Shown: positions 15,637-24,302, counted from the stretch's first letter. The stretch: 24,302 nucleotides of DNA from CADEED01 sp036274075 (GCA_036274075.1 DASUGK010000017.1:1-24302), one strand, 5' to 3'. The notes: generated from the letters alone by a model not told the origin. Translations and numbers: made by a program.

Positions 15637-17667
15637 GTGGTAACCAGCGTGGAAAAGCCCGTGGAATCATTGACCTTCCGGTTGCTGGGGCCGCTGGAAC
15701 TGTCGCGCGGCGGAGACGTCGTCAAGCTACCCGCCTCGCGCAAGGTGCGCGCCCTGCTGGGCTACCTGGTGCTGGCCAGCCGCCCGGTGCCGCGAACCCA
15801 GATCTGCGAGCTGCTCTGGGACATCCCCAACGATCCGCGCGGTGAACTGCGCTGGTGCCTGTCGAAGATCCGCGGCCTGCTCGACCAGGACGGCCGCAAG
15901 CGCGTGATTGCCGACGGCACGTCGATCCGGCTCGACCTCACCGACTGCGTCGTCGACACGCTCGAAGTCACGCGCGCGCCGGAACACGGGATCCAGAAGT
16001 TAGGCGTGGAGCGCCAGCGCGAGCTCGCGGCCCTGTTCAAGGGCGATCTGCTCGAGGGGCTGGAGATTGCACGCAGCCCGATGTTCGACGCCTGGATCAC
16101 GGCCGAGCGCCGCCGCTTCCGTGGCATCCAGACGGTGTTGCTCGAACACCTGTCGCGCGAGCTGCCCGGCGAGGCCGCGGCGCCGTACATCGACGAATGG
16201 CTCAGGCTCTCGCCCTTCGACCGCAGCGCGCACGAACTGCTGCTCACGTCGCTGGCGCGGCAGCGACGCATCGCCGAGGGCGAGGCGCACCTCGCCAGCG
16301 CCAGCAAGCTGTTCGAGTCCGACGGTCTCGACAGCGCGCCGCTGCGCGACCTCTGGCGGCGCGCGCGCGATGCGGCCGGGCAGCAGCCGGCGCCCGCCCC
16401 GGCACCGGCCTCCAGGATCGAATTGGTCAGCGCCAGTCTCACCGAGATCAGCCGCACCGGGCCCGACATGGGCAAGGGCGTGCGGCGCGCATCGCTCGCC
16501 GTCATGCCCTTCGTGGATCGTTCCAGCGAGGCCGACAAGCGAGGCGGCGTCGCCGACGCGCTGGCGCACGACGTGATCGTGCGGCTGGCGAAACTGCGCA
16601 GCATGTTCGTGATCGCGCAGGGCACCACCTTCGCGCTGCGTGACCGCGGCATCGGCCCCGAGGAAGCCGGCCGCATGCTGAACGTGGACTACGTCGTGAG
16701 CGGCGCGGTGCGCCGCAACGGCCGCCGCATGACCGTGAATGCCGACCTCATCGAAACGCGCACGGCGCGCATCGTCTGGGCCGAGCAGTTCGACGACACG
16801 ATCAGCGACACGCTCGACGTGCTCGACGCGATCGGCGATCGCATCGTGGCCTCGGTGGCGCACGAGATCGAAATGGTCGAGCGCAACCGCGCCATCCTCA
16901 AGGCGCCGGCCTCGCTCGACGCCTGGGAAGCTCATCACCGGGGCCTGTGGCACATGTACCGCTTCAACAAGGCCGACAACGAACGGGCGCGGCAGTTCTT
17001 CACGCAGGCCGTCGAGCTCGACCCGACGTTCGCGCGCGCCTATGCCGGCCTGTCGTTCGCGCATTTCCAGAATGCCTTCCTCGGCTGGAAGAAACCCGAG
17101 GCGGAGATCGACCGTGCCTACGAGATGGCGGGCAGGAGCCTCATGGTCGACGACCGCGATCCGGCCGCGCATTGGGCCATGGGCCGCGCGTTGTGGCTGC
17201 GCGGCAGCCAGGACCAGTCGCTCAACGAGCTGGAACGCGCCGTCGACCTCTCGCCCAACTTCGCCACGGGCCACTACACCCTGGCCTTCGTTCACTCGCA
17301 GTCCGGCGATCCGCAGCTCGGCATCTCGTTCGCCGACCACTCGCGGCAACTCTCGCCCTTCGATCCGCTGCTGTTCGCCATGCTCGGCTCGCGTTCCATC
17401 TGCCTCACGCGCCTCGGCGAATACGGGGAAGCCGCCGATTGGGCCATCAAGGCCGCGGCGCGGCCCAATGCGCACCATCACATCATGGCAATCGCCGCAT
17501 TCACGCTGGGCCTGGCCGGCCGCGCCGAGGAAGCCAACGTCTACAAGGCCCGCATCCGCGAGCGCGTGCCCGACTACACCATCAAGGATTTCCTCGGGGC
17601 CTTCCGCTACTCGGACGACGCCGCCGCGCTGTTCGCGCGCGGAGCCAAGAGCATCGGCATGAAATGA
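15637..17667 (+). CDS. SARP-type transcriptional regulator with BTAD, TolB-like and TPR domains
   Basis: The protein has 676 residues from GTG 15637; GTG 15649 is an alternative, and neither has a well-spaced ribosome site. Residues 13-105 form a DnrI/SARP winged helix (FRLLGPLEL, RKVRALLGYLVL, ELLWD, LRWCLSKIR). Residues 106-248 form a bacterial transcriptional activation domain (BTAD). A PAPAPAPA linker at 250-258 follows. Residues 285-412 form a TolB-like domain (SLAVMPFVDRS, YVVSGAVRRNGRRMTV). From about 425 there are TPRs (ARQFFTQAVELDPTFARAYAGL, LERAVDLSP). There is no membrane segment, so it acts in the cytoplasm. It should activate transcription, with the TolB/TPR half sensing a small molecule or protein. 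The TolB-like half is of the same type as that of the kinase at 10028-12634. It probably regulates the divergent methyltransferase and itself. Confidence 0.88.
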   Translation: MVTSVEKPVESLTFRLLGPLELSRGGDVVKLPASRKVRALLGYLVLASRPVPRTQICELLWDIPNDPRGELRWCLSKIRGLLDQDGRKRVIADGTSIRLDLTDCVVDTLEVTRAPEHGIQKLGVERQRELAALFKGDLLEGLEIARSPMFDAWITAERRRFRGIQTVLLEHLSRELPGEAAAPYIDEWLRLSPFDRSAHELLLTSLARQRRIAEGEAHLASASKLFESDGLDSAPLRDLWRRARDAAGQQPAPAPAPASRIELVSASLTEISRTGPDMGKGVRRASLAVMPFVDRSSEADKRGGVADALAHDVIVRLAKLRSMFVIAQGTTFALRDRGIGPEEAGRMLNVDYVVSGAVRRNGRRMTVNADLIETRTARIVWAEQFDDTISDTLDVLDAIGDRIVASVAHEIEMVERNRAILKAPASLDAWEAHHRGLWHMYRFNKADNERARQFFTQAVELDPTFARAYAGLSFAHFQNAFLGWKKPEAEIDRAYEMAGRSLMVDDRDPAAHWAMGRALWLRGSQDQSLNELERAVDLSPNFATGHYTLAFVHSQSGDPQLGISFADHSRQLSPFDPLLFAMLGSRSICLTRLGEYGEAADWAIKAAARPNAHHHIMAIAAFTLGLAGRAEEANVYKARIRERVPDYTIKDFLGAFRYSDDAAALFARGAKSIGMK

Positions 17668-17694
17668 AGGCATGCCGCGTGCGAACGCGCCTTC
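17666..17694 (+). terminator. Weak hairpin at the end of the SARP gene
   Basis: GAAGG pairs with CCTTC and CGCGT with ACGCG around a GCGA tetraloop, with five unpaired bases on the left arm. It starts within the stop codon and lacks a T run. It may stabilise the 3' end or attenuate transcription. Confidence 0.25.
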
Positions 17695-17774
17695 GACGAC
17701 TCGCCACCGTCGTCCCGGTCGACGTAGCACGCTGATTTTCCGGCGGTTTCGCTGATCGGGGACAAAACTCGCGA

Positions 17775-17804
17775 TTGACGCCCATTCGGCGGCTGTGATC
17801 TATT
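17775..17804 (+). promoter_or_regulatory. Possible sigma-70 promoter of the small secreted gene
   Basis: TTGACG (-35, five of six) is followed after 18 bases by TCTATT (-10, four of six) with an extended TGn element directly before it. The start codon is 18 bases further on, so the leader would be very short. It sits in the 155-base gap after the SARP gene. Confidence 0.4.
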
Positions 17805-17822
17805 GGCCGCGAGGGGAAAGCC

Positions 17823-18167
17823 ATGAAGTCAGTCGCCAAGCTGCTCACCGTCACCTTGTTAGGCGCCGCGTCGTTCACGCTGGCCCAGGTCAATCTCCCC
17901 AACCCGCAGGCGCCGGGCATGTCGATGGAGAGTGCGGTGCGCATCGTCGCCACCTCCGACCTCATGGTGGACCGCTCCATCAAGCGCTGGCTGCGCCAGC
18001 ACTACCCGGGCTGGGACGCCGAGCCCCATGAAATCCAGGAGATCGGCATGGAGCGTTACGCGGTGGTGTACATCAGCGCGGCCAACCAGCCGAGCCGCCG
18101 GGTGTACTTCCGTATCGCGAAGTCCCAGATCGACGACGGCATGGGAGACGGATTCCCGCCGCTCTGA
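17823..18167 (+). CDS. Small secreted hypothetical protein, 114 residues
   Basis: The ATG is preceded by GAGGGGAAAG. Residues 1-21 form a signal peptide (KLLTVTLLGAASFTLAQ). The mature 93 residues contain a helical part (ESAVRIVATSDLMVDRSIKRWL), a conserved-looking WDAEPHEIQEIG stretch and beta strands (RYAVVYIS, RRVYFRI). There are no cysteines and no recognised family. The size and alpha-plus-beta pattern would suit a small periplasmic inhibitor- or PepSY-like fold, but nothing diagnostic is visible. It lies between the SARP gene and a lipoprotein gene on the same strand, with a possible promoter of its own. Confidence 0.75.
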   Translation: MKSVAKLLTVTLLGAASFTLAQVNLPNPQAPGMSMESAVRIVATSDLMVDRSIKRWLRQHYPGWDAEPHEIQEIGMERYAVVYISAANQPSRRVYFRIAKSQIDDGMGDGFPPL

Positions 18168-18294
18168 CCCCCGGGGCCCCTAGGGCCGCGTAAGCCGGCG
18201 CATCAACCTGTCGGAAAAGTCTGATCGTGGGCCCGCGCCCTGCGGCTCATACTCCGCGCGCTTGACGTGTCCTAGTCAGTCTCAGGAGTCGTCC

Positions 18295-18888
18295 ATGCGT
18301 ACCGTAGGAACCGTACTCGTGCTGGCCGTCCTCGCCCTGGGAGCCGCCTGCAGCAGCCGCAAAGAACCCGCCGAAGCCGCCGTCACCCGGATCGAGAACG
18401 AGCTGAACGGCATTCGCGCCGACGCCCAGAAATACGCGCCCGATCAATTGCAAACGGCCGAGACCCTGGCAGGCCAGATGAAGGCAGCCCTGGACAAGAA
18501 GGATTACGGCTCGGTGCTGGGCACGCTGCCGCAGATGAACGCCGAGCTCAGGACCTTGCATGCCACCGTCGACAGCGCCAAGGCGGAAGCCGAAGACCTG
18601 GCCGCCGCGGCGCGGGACGAGTGGAACGACCTCAATGCCAGCGTGCCGCCACTGGTGGAGAAGCTCCAGGCGCGGGTCAACGAGCTGAGCAAGTCACGTA
18701 AGTATCCGAAAGGCATGGACAAGGCCAAGTTCGAAGAGGCCAGGACCGGCTTCGAGGCGCTCAAGAGCGAATGGACCGAGGCCAGCAGCGAATTCGCCGC
18801 CGGTGAGGCGGGCAACGCGGTGCGCAAGGCGCGCGATGCCAAGGCCAAGGCGGAAGAACTGATGACGCAGCTCGAGGTGAAGGCCTGA
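18295..18888 (+). CDS. Helical lipoprotein, unknown function
   Basis: The protein has 197 residues. The ATG at 18295 has AGGAG (18284-18288) six bases upstream, which decides it over an in-frame TTG at 18262. The signal peptide ends in a lipobox-like ALGAAC with C19 as the lipid-modified residue; Gly at -3 is less usual than Leu or Val. From residue 22 the chain is charged, Ala/Lys/Glu-rich and almost certainly all helix, with coiled-coil-like stretches (VTRIENELNGIRADAQ, LVEKLQARVNELS, AVRKARDAKAKAEELMTQLE). Ser at +2 suggests sorting to the outer membrane. A structural or spacer role in the envelope is possible, but no family is recognised. Confidence 0.82.
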   Translation: MRTVGTVLVLAVLALGAACSSRKEPAEAAVTRIENELNGIRADAQKYAPDQLQTAETLAGQMKAALDKKDYGSVLGTLPQMNAELRTLHATVDSAKAEAEDLAAAARDEWNDLNASVPPLVEKLQARVNELSKSRKYPKGMDKAKFEEARTGFEALKSEWTEASSEFAAGEAGNAVRKARDAKAKAEELMTQLEVKA

Positions 18889-18968
18889 GCGCCGGACGCG
18901 CTACGTAGAAATATTCCGCTCGCGAAGTGGGAGAAACCGCCCGCTCGTGACACAACTTGATGAGCCTC

Positions 18969-19013
18969 CGGATTCCATGGCCGCGGCAGGGAAGCCCGGC
19001 CTCCCGGAATCCG
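18969..19013 (+). terminator. Nested inverted repeat, possible terminator of the lipoprotein gene
   Basis: The outer arms CGGATTCC / GGAATCCG are perfect, and inner arms GGCCG / CGGCC pair inside them with unequal gaps. TTT follows the right arm. It lies about 80 bases after the lipoprotein stop and about 100 before the PLD-like gene, so it may end the lipoprotein transcript or act as an operator for the next gene. The rest of the 228-base gap shows nothing else clear. Confidence 0.3.
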
Positions 19014-19116
19014 TTTCCCTGGCACTTATGTCAGTCAGGTCGCGTAAGCGATCCGTGGGCGCCGGGGGCCGATCCTCCAATAACAAGAGCGCCCCCGCCC
19101 TCCGCGGAGACCCGCC

Positions 19117-20763
19117 ATGCGCAAGCTCGTCAAGAACGCCCGGGATACGTTCCGCGTGAAAGCCTACGCCGGTACCAATGGCGTGTTGCTGGCCTTCGAT
19201 GTAGACGAATCACGTCGCGACGGCCTGCTCGGCTTCGCCGTGAAACACAAGGAAGGCACCAGGCCCTGGCAATGGTTGCTCAACAGCCTGACGTTCCCGG
19301 GCAAGACCCACACGCTGGTGAAATGGCAGGCCACGCCCAGCAACCTGGCGCCCATCCAGAAAATGCGCTGGGCCGACTACAGCATCGAGCCGCGGACCAC
19401 CTGCCGCTACCGCGTGCACCTGGTGTATGGCACTCCGGATGCGCCGCAGCTCGACGAGGACCTCGAAGTCGAGGTGCGCACCGATGACGGCCAGCCCGAC
19501 AACCACCGCGTGATTTTCAACCGCGCGGTGGCCGCCAGCCAGGCCTTCGGCCGCAAGTTCGAGGCCGTGGACGAGTGGCTGTCGACGAACAAGAACGCGC
19601 CCATCGAGGACTGGCCGGACCCGAAGGCGCGCGACTGGCTGCAACACGGCCTGCTCGACCAGATCGAGAAGTTCGTGGCGCGCGCCAAGGACGACAGCTG
19701 GACGCTCGACGTCGCCATCTACGAGTACGAGCTGGCCGCGATCGTCAAGGCCATCAACGACGCGCACAAGCGCGGCGTCAAGGTGCGCATCCTCTACCAC
19801 GGCAAGGTGGGCGACGAGCAGACGAAGCAGAACGAGGCCAGCGTGAAGAAGATCCCGGTGTCGCGCAAACGTGCGCGCGTCACCCACAAGATCTTCCACA
19901 ACAAGTTCATCGTGCTCGGCAAGATCAGGAATGGCGTGTCCGAGCCATGCGCCGTGTTGTGCGGCAGCACGAATTTCACCGAGAACGGCGTGTACCGCCA
20001 GGCCAACGTGGTGCACGTCGCGGACGACAAGACCATCGCCGGCCACTACGCGAAATTGTTCCAGGTGGTCTGGGACGCCCCCGGCGACGTGCCGGCGGCG
20101 AAGAAATGGATCGGCACCAACAACGCGATCGACGCGGCCAACAGGATGTTCGTCGGCTTCTCGCCGCGCGCCGGCGGCAAGGACCTGGCCGAGTTCGTCA
20201 ACTGCATCAAGGCTGCCGACCGCGACCTGTTGTTCGCCACGGCATTCGCACTGCCGAAAAACATCCTCGAGGCCCTGCTGGGCGAGGCCAACGATCCGGT
20301 GATGCGTTTCGGCCTGCAGAACAGCAAGAGCTCGATCACCGGGTTCCACGCCGACCGCTCGGCGAAGTTCGTGACCCCGGCGCTGCTCAACAAGGGACTC
20401 GAAGGCTGGGTGAAGGAAGGACTGCGCGGGCAGAAGGGCAACCTGCTGGTGCACCTCAAGGCGATCGTCGTCAACTTCACGGGCGACGATCCCATCATCA
20501 TCAGCGGCAGCCACAACCTGTCGGCGTCGGCCAGCAACGGCAACGACGAGAACTACCTCATCATGCGCGGCGACACCGACCTCGCCGACCGCTACGGGCT
20601 CGAGATCCTGCGCTTCTACGAGCACTACCGCTTCCGCTACTTCGCGAAGCTGCTCAAGCTCAACAAGGCGCGGCCGCTGGCGGTCGACGACAGCTGGGCC
20701 GACGGTTATTACAAGAACGGCAGCCTCAAGCGGCTGGAGCGGCTGCGGTTCGCGGGTAGATAG
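19117..20763 (+). CDS. Phospholipase D-like protein with two HKD-type motifs
   Basis: The protein has 548 residues; the ATG has GGAGA about 8 bases upstream. Residues 1-125 look like a beta-rich accessory domain. Two PLD-like halves follow: half 1 has H261-N-K263 with GSTN at 283-286, and half 2 has H446-L-K448 with GSHN at 464-467. In ordinary HxKx4D motifs an Asp follows; here Gly (first) and Asn (second) replace it, while the catalytic His/Lys and the GSxN segments are kept. There is no signal peptide, so it is cytoplasmic. The family includes nucleases, phospholipases and transferases; with no membrane or lipid context, a nuclease is perhaps more likely, but this is open. It is convergent with lhr, four bases apart. 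Confidence 0.85.
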   Translation: MRKLVKNARDTFRVKAYAGTNGVLLAFDVDESRRDGLLGFAVKHKEGTRPWQWLLNSLTFPGKTHTLVKWQATPSNLAPIQKMRWADYSIEPRTTCRYRVHLVYGTPDAPQLDEDLEVEVRTDDGQPDNHRVIFNRAVAASQAFGRKFEAVDEWLSTNKNAPIEDWPDPKARDWLQHGLLDQIEKFVARAKDDSWTLDVAIYEYELAAIVKAINDAHKRGVKVRILYHGKVGDEQTKQNEASVKKIPVSRKRARVTHKIFHNKFIVLGKIRNGVSEPCAVLCGSTNFTENGVYRQANVVHVADDKTIAGHYAKLFQVVWDAPGDVPAAKKWIGTNNAIDAANRMFVGFSPRAGGKDLAEFVNCIKAADRDLLFATAFALPKNILEALLGEANDPVMRFGLQNSKSSITGFHADRSAKFVTPALLNKGLEGWVKEGLRGQKGNLLVHLKAIVVNFTGDDPIIISGSHNLSASASNGNDENYLIMRGDTDLADRYGLEILRFYEHYRFRYFAKLLKLNKARPLAVDDSWADGYYKNGSLKRLERLRFAGR

Positions 20764-20767
20764 TCGC

Positions 20768-23700
20768 TCAGTTCGGGGTACGCGGGCCGGGCACCATGCT
20801 CCGGCGCACCAGCGCCTGGCGCGCTTCCCACTCGCGGCCGGGTTCCATCTGCACCAGGAAGTCGGACTGGCCGGCGGTGTGCGTCGCCACGGGTATGCCG
20901 TCGCGGAACAACACGCGGTTGCCGGCCAGCGCGGGCACGCGCGCTCCCGGCGTGACGATGCCGGTGAGGTTGAGCGGATCGGCGGCCGACAGTGACACGA
21001 AATCGCCGCGCGCTTCCTGGCGGCGGATGGCGCGCATCGCGGACACCGCGTCGGGCAGCGCGTACTGCTCGCCGCTCATGCCCGCGACGAAGCGGCCGCC
21101 GCGGATTTTGCCCTGCGCCTCCAGGCGCCGGAACACGCGCAACAACACGTGCCATGGAGGCAGCCAGTCGGCCTCGCGTTCCAGCAGGCGGCGGAACACC
21201 ACGCCATAACGGCGCAGCAGGATGTCGGCCACCTGCTCGAGGGCCTCGGCCTCGTTTGTCATCTTTCCCTTCCGGATGAGGCTCCATCGCCCGGCGTCCT
21301 CGAGTCCGAACAGTGCGATGCGCCGGCGGCGCGTGGCGAGCTGACGTTTCTTGTCGCTGGGGATCAGCAAGGCGCGCAGCCCGCTGAAACTGTCGGCGTT
21401 GACGAGGCCGGCGCTGACCAGCTCGCCCAGCGCGGTTTCGGCCTGCGAACGTAACAGAGTGGTGCCGGCCACCATGTCGTCGAAGAACGAGGCGCCGTGT
21501 TCGCGCAGGTATTCGGCGAGGGCGCGCGCGCCGTGCGAGAGATGCAGCTCCTCGCGCGGCGCCGTGGCCAGCGTGTTCCACAGTCCCCAGTTGCGGCGCG
21601 TGACGAGGGCCACAGGGGTGCTGCGCACCGGTGTCGCGCCGGCCGATTTTGCCGGCTGCAGGCGTGCCCACAGCGCGCGGCCGGAGAGGCACAGGCTGTC
21701 GAGCCAGTGCGGATCGTATTCGTTGAGGCGCGCCGCCAGCACGTCGCTCTCCCACGCGGCGGCCGGGATCTCGTATCCCTCGAGCTGCGCGATGACGGCC
21801 GCAAGGCTTTCCACGCCCTCCGGCTTCGGCTGGCGCGTGACGCCCTGCCACTCGAGCAGGAAGCGCATGAAATCCGCCGACGAGACGGGCTCGATCTCCG
21901 CGCGCAGGGTCTTGATGGTGTAGCGATGGATGCGCGCCAGCAGCCGGCGCTCGCACCATTCGAGCGTGGCATCGCCCTGCGCCACGGACTCGGGCGCGCT
22001 GGCTTCTTCGCTGAACCGGCCGCGCAACACGAAGCCTTCGCTCTCGAGCTCGGCCAGCGCCACTGCCACGCAGGAGGGCTCGATCCGCAGCGACTCGGAC
22101 AGGTCGCGCGCGCTGACGGGGCCCAGGCCTTGCAACCGTCCGCGGATGAGTTCGGTGGCCGCGGCCTCACGCGTCCACTCGCGCGCCGTGCGGATTTCAT
22201 CGGGTGGCGTGATCTCCGGCTCCAGGCGCGCGTGCGGATAGGCGGCCTCGATCATGGGCAGGCACTCGGCGCACACCCAGGAGACCGCGCCGTCGAGTAG
22301 TTTGGTGGCGCGGCGATCGGCGATGAGCTGCGCGAGGTGGCCGCTCCAGCCGGAGGCCGTGCCCTCGGCCTCGGTGACCAGGCCCAGCGAATACAGGGCA
22401 TCGTGCAATTCATCGGGCGTGCCGGCATCCGGCCACGCCTCGGCGCGCACCTGCGCGATCGCCTGCGGGTCGAGCTTGCCCATGTCCGCGGCGGTTTCCG
22501 GATCCAGCCAGCGGCGCTGCGCCACCGCGTTGGTGCGCCGTTCTTCGAGGGGCGCATCGTCGAGGAAGGCATAGGGCCGGGCACCGAGGATTTCCGCCGC
22601 CAGCGGCGACGGCGTCGGCAGGTCCTTCGCCACGACTTCGATTACGCCGGTTTCCAGGCGGCCGAGCAGGGATTTCAACCCGTCGATGTCCATGGCCTCA
22701 TGCAGGCAATCCCACAAGGTCTGCTTGACCAGCGGGTGGTCGGGGATTTCGCGCGGCCCGCTCAGGTTCTCGGCGCAGGCGATCTGGTCGGGGAACACTA
22801 CGGCGATGAGATCTTCGGCGGCCATGCGCTGGATGTTGGGCGGCGTGCGTTTGCCGCCCGAGGCGCGGCGGATGGCCAGCGAGATGCTCGCGTTCCAGCG
22901 CCAGCGCGCGGTGAACATGGGCGAATCCAGCACGGCCTGGACGAGTGTGTCCTCGACCGTGCGGCTGCTGAGGAAGCGCGCCACGCTGGCGAGCTCGAAG
23001 CTGTGCGTCTCGCCCAGCGACAGCACGATGGCATCTTCGGTGGCCGCGGCCTGCAGCTCGAAGTTGAACGTGCGGCAGAATTTCTTGCGCAGGCTGAGGC
23101 CGAAGGCGCGGTTGACGCGCGCGCCGAACGGCGCGTGGATGACGAGCTGCATGCCGCCGGATTCGTCGAAGAACCGCTCGAACACCAGCGTGTCGAGCGT
23201 GGGCAGCTTGCCCAGCACCGCCTTCGCGGCGGCGAGGTATTCCACCAGCTGCTGGGCGGCGGCGCGCGGCAGGTGGTAACGCGCTTCGACGGTGTCGATG
23301 GCGCGCGCGACGGCTTCGCTCGTGACTTCGGGCAGCAGTGCGCCGACGTCGTGGCGCAGGCGCGAAACCGCCGCCGAGAGTTCGTCGGTGCGCGCCGGCG
23401 CCTCGCCCAGCCAGAACGGGATGGTGGGCGGCTGGCCCTTGGCGTCTTCGACGCGCACTCGGCCGGCCTCGACGCGCAGGATGCGGTACGAGGTGTTGCC
23501 GAGCTGGAAGATGTCCCCGGCCAGGCTCTCGATGGCGAAGTCCTCGTTGAGCGTGCCGACGAAAATGCCGGCCGGTTCGAGGATCACCTGGTAGTCGGCG
23601 TTGTCCGGGATGGCGCCGCCGCAGGTGATGGCGGTGAGCCGCGCGCCCTTGCGCGGCCGCAGTATCTTGTTCACGGCGTCGCGGTGCAGGTAGGTGCCGC

Positions 23701-24302
23701 GCCGGCCGCGACGCGTGCTGATGCCATCGGCCAGCATGCGCACCACGGCGTCGAAATCGTGGCGCTCGAGGTTGCGGTAGGGCCAGGCGCGCGTCATCAG
23801 CGCGAACAGCTCGTCCTCGCGGTATTCGCGCGCCGCCACTTCGGCCACGATCTGCTGCGAGAGCACGTCGAGCGGGTGATCGGGGATGTGCAGGCGATCG
23901 AGCTCGCCGCGGCGCACCGAGTCCAGCAGCGCCACGCAGTCGACCAGTTCGTCGCGGCTCGAGGGGAAGATGCGGCCCTTGGGAACGCCGCCCACCGAGT
24001 GGTTGGCGCGCCCGACGCGCTGCAGGAACACCGAGATGGAGCGCGGCGTGCCGAGCTGGCACACGAGCTCGACGTCGCCGATGTCGATGCCCAGTTCCAG
24101 CGAGGCCGTGGCGACCATGACCTTGAGTTTGCCGGCCTTGAGGCGTTGCTCGGCGTCGAAACGGGTTTCCTTGCTCAGCGAGCCGTGGTGCGCGGCGACG
24201 TGTTGTTCACCCAGCCTTTCGGCGAGATGGCGCGACACGCGCTCGACCATGCGCCGGGTGTTGGCGAACACCAGCGTGGTGTGGTGCTCCTCGATCAGTT
24301 GC
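20768..24302 (-). CDS. lhr: ATP-dependent helicase Lhr (large helicase-related), 5' end missing
   Basis: About 1177 residues are visible; the frame is open to the right edge, so the N-terminal RecA domain (Walker A, DEAH) is outside. The fragment begins in helicase motif IV (TLVFANTR). It continues with motif V (ATASLELGIDIGD, about 64-76) and motif VI (QRVGRANH), then the Lhr winged helix and beta-barrel core. A long C-terminal extension carries several winged-helix units (SARDLSESLRIEPSCVAVAL; FLLEWQGVTRQ), matching the full-length Lhr of about 1400-1550 residues rather than the short Lhr-core form. Lhr is a 3'-5' translocase on single-stranded DNA linked to DNA repair; the C-terminal region of E. 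coli Lhr has been reported to act as a uracil-DNA glycosylase. No repair operon partner is visible here. Confidence 0.95.
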   Translation of the reverse strand, partial: QLIEEHHTTLVFANTRRMVERVSRHLAERLGEQHVAAHHGSLSKETRFDAEQRLKAGKLKVMVATASLELGIDIGDVELVCQLGTPRSISVFLQRVGRANHSVGGVPKGRIFPSSRDELVDCVALLDSVRRGELDRLHIPDHPLDVLSQQIVAEVAAREYREDELFALMTRAWPYRNLERHDFDAVVRMLADGISTRRGRRGTYLHRDAVNKILRPRKGARLTAITCGGAIPDNADYQVILEPAGIFVGTLNEDFAIESLAGDIFQLGNTSYRILRVEAGRVRVEDAKGQPPTIPFWLGEAPARTDELSAAVSRLRHDVGALLPEVTSEAVARAIDTVEARYHLPRAAAQQLVEYLAAAKAVLGKLPTLDTLVFERFFDESGGMQLVIHAPFGARVNRAFGLSLRKKFCRTFNFELQAAATEDAIVLSLGETHSFELASVARFLSSRTVEDTLVQAVLDSPMFTARWRWNASISLAIRRASGGKRTPPNIQRMAAEDLIAVVFPDQIACAENLSGPREIPDHPLVKQTLWDCLHEAMDIDGLKSLLGRLETGVIEVVAKDLPTPSPLAAEILGARPYAFLDDAPLEERRTNAVAQRRWLDPETAADMGKLDPQAIAQVRAEAWPDAGTPDELHDALYSLGLVTEAEGTASGWSGHLAQLIADRRATKLLDGAVSWVCAECLPMIEAAYPHARLEPEITPPDEIRTAREWTREAAATELIRGRLQGLGPVSARDLSESLRIEPSCVAVALAELESEGFVLRGRFSEEASAPESVAQGDATLEWCERRLLARIHRYTIKTLRAEIEPVSSADFMRFLLEWQGVTRQPKPEGVESLAAVIAQLEGYEIPAAAWESDVLAARLNEYDPHWLDSLCLSGRALWARLQPAKSAGATPVRSTPVALVTRRNWGLWNTLATAPREELHLSHGARALAEYLREHGASFFDDMVAGTTLLRSQAETALGELVSAGLVNADSFSGLRALLIPSDKKRQLATRRRRIALFGLEDAGRWSLIRKGKMTNEAEALEQVADILLRRYGVVFRRLLEREADWLPPWHVLLRVFRRLEAQGKIRGGRFVAGMSGEQYALPDAVSAMRAIRRQEARGDFVSLSAADPLNLTGIVTPGARVPALAGNRVLFRDGIPVATHTAGQSDFLVQMEPGREWEARQALVRRSMVPGPRTPN

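Noticed and set aside
16000..17730. A 576-codon open frame on the minus strand opposite the SARP gene
   Set aside because: It has shadow-type composition and no motifs, while the plus strand encodes clear winged-helix, BTAD, TolB-like and TPR domains.
1541..17863. Recurrent GTTAGGC (four plus-strand sites, three using the rare TTA Leu codon)
   Set aside because: Only slightly more frequent than expected for this base composition by rough estimate, and other TTA codons occur in different contexts; no positional pattern.
18168..18195. CCCCGGGGCCCC and GGCCC-CTA-GGGCC palindromes after the small secreted gene
   Set aside because: Short, self-complementary GC runs with no T tract; not convincing as a terminator or operator.

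Overview
The window is GC-rich, tightly packed bacterial chromosome. The sigma-70 factor RpoD, the large helicase Lhr, a TIGR02999-type ECF sigma factor beside a Ser/Thr kinase, and many secreted hypothetical proteins fit a gammaproteobacterium of the Xanthomonadales/Nevskiales/Steroidobacterales neighbourhood. That placement is inference from gene style and was not tested by a search. No tRNA, rRNA, CRISPR array, insertion sequence or prophage gene was seen. No gene-free stretch exceeds about 230 bases.

Layout: (1) 1-1911 holds the 3' part of rpoD, with an internal in-frame repeat, a clear terminator, and a secreted protein. (2) 1939-7187 holds a secreted vanadium-haloperoxidase-type protein (minus). 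Divergent from it is a plus-strand operon of a winged-helix/FHA regulator, a membrane Ser/Thr kinase with a TolB-like propeller, and a small secreted protein. (3) 7184-12634 holds a DUF5916-type outer-membrane protein (minus). Divergent from it are an ECF sigma factor and a second membrane Ser/Thr kinase with TolB-like and TPR domains. (4) 12659-15591 holds a PLP aminotransferase, a 53-residue membrane protein, a four-helix membrane protein and a SAM methyltransferase. (5) 15637-18888 holds a SARP-type regulator with BTAD, TolB-like and TPR domains, a small secreted protein and a lipoprotein. (6) 19117-24302 holds a two-HKD phospholipase D-like protein convergent with an Lhr helicase that runs off the right edge.

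The theme is signalling. Two kinase genes are each translationally coupled, by a one-base stop/start overlap, to a DNA-binding or RNA-polymerase-binding partner: winged helix plus FHA in one case, an ECF sigma factor in the other. A third regulator carries the same kind of TolB-like/TPR sensor half on a SARP head. Each kinase pair is divergent from an exported protein (haloperoxidase or DUF5916 barrel), which is a reasonable candidate target. The most distinctive observations are these two kinase-transcription pairs, three 11-bp repeats just upstream of the winged-helix/FHA gene, and the in-frame duplication in rpoD. All five convergent junctions are 24-27 bases or less, and two of them share a CTAG in which both stop codons overlap.
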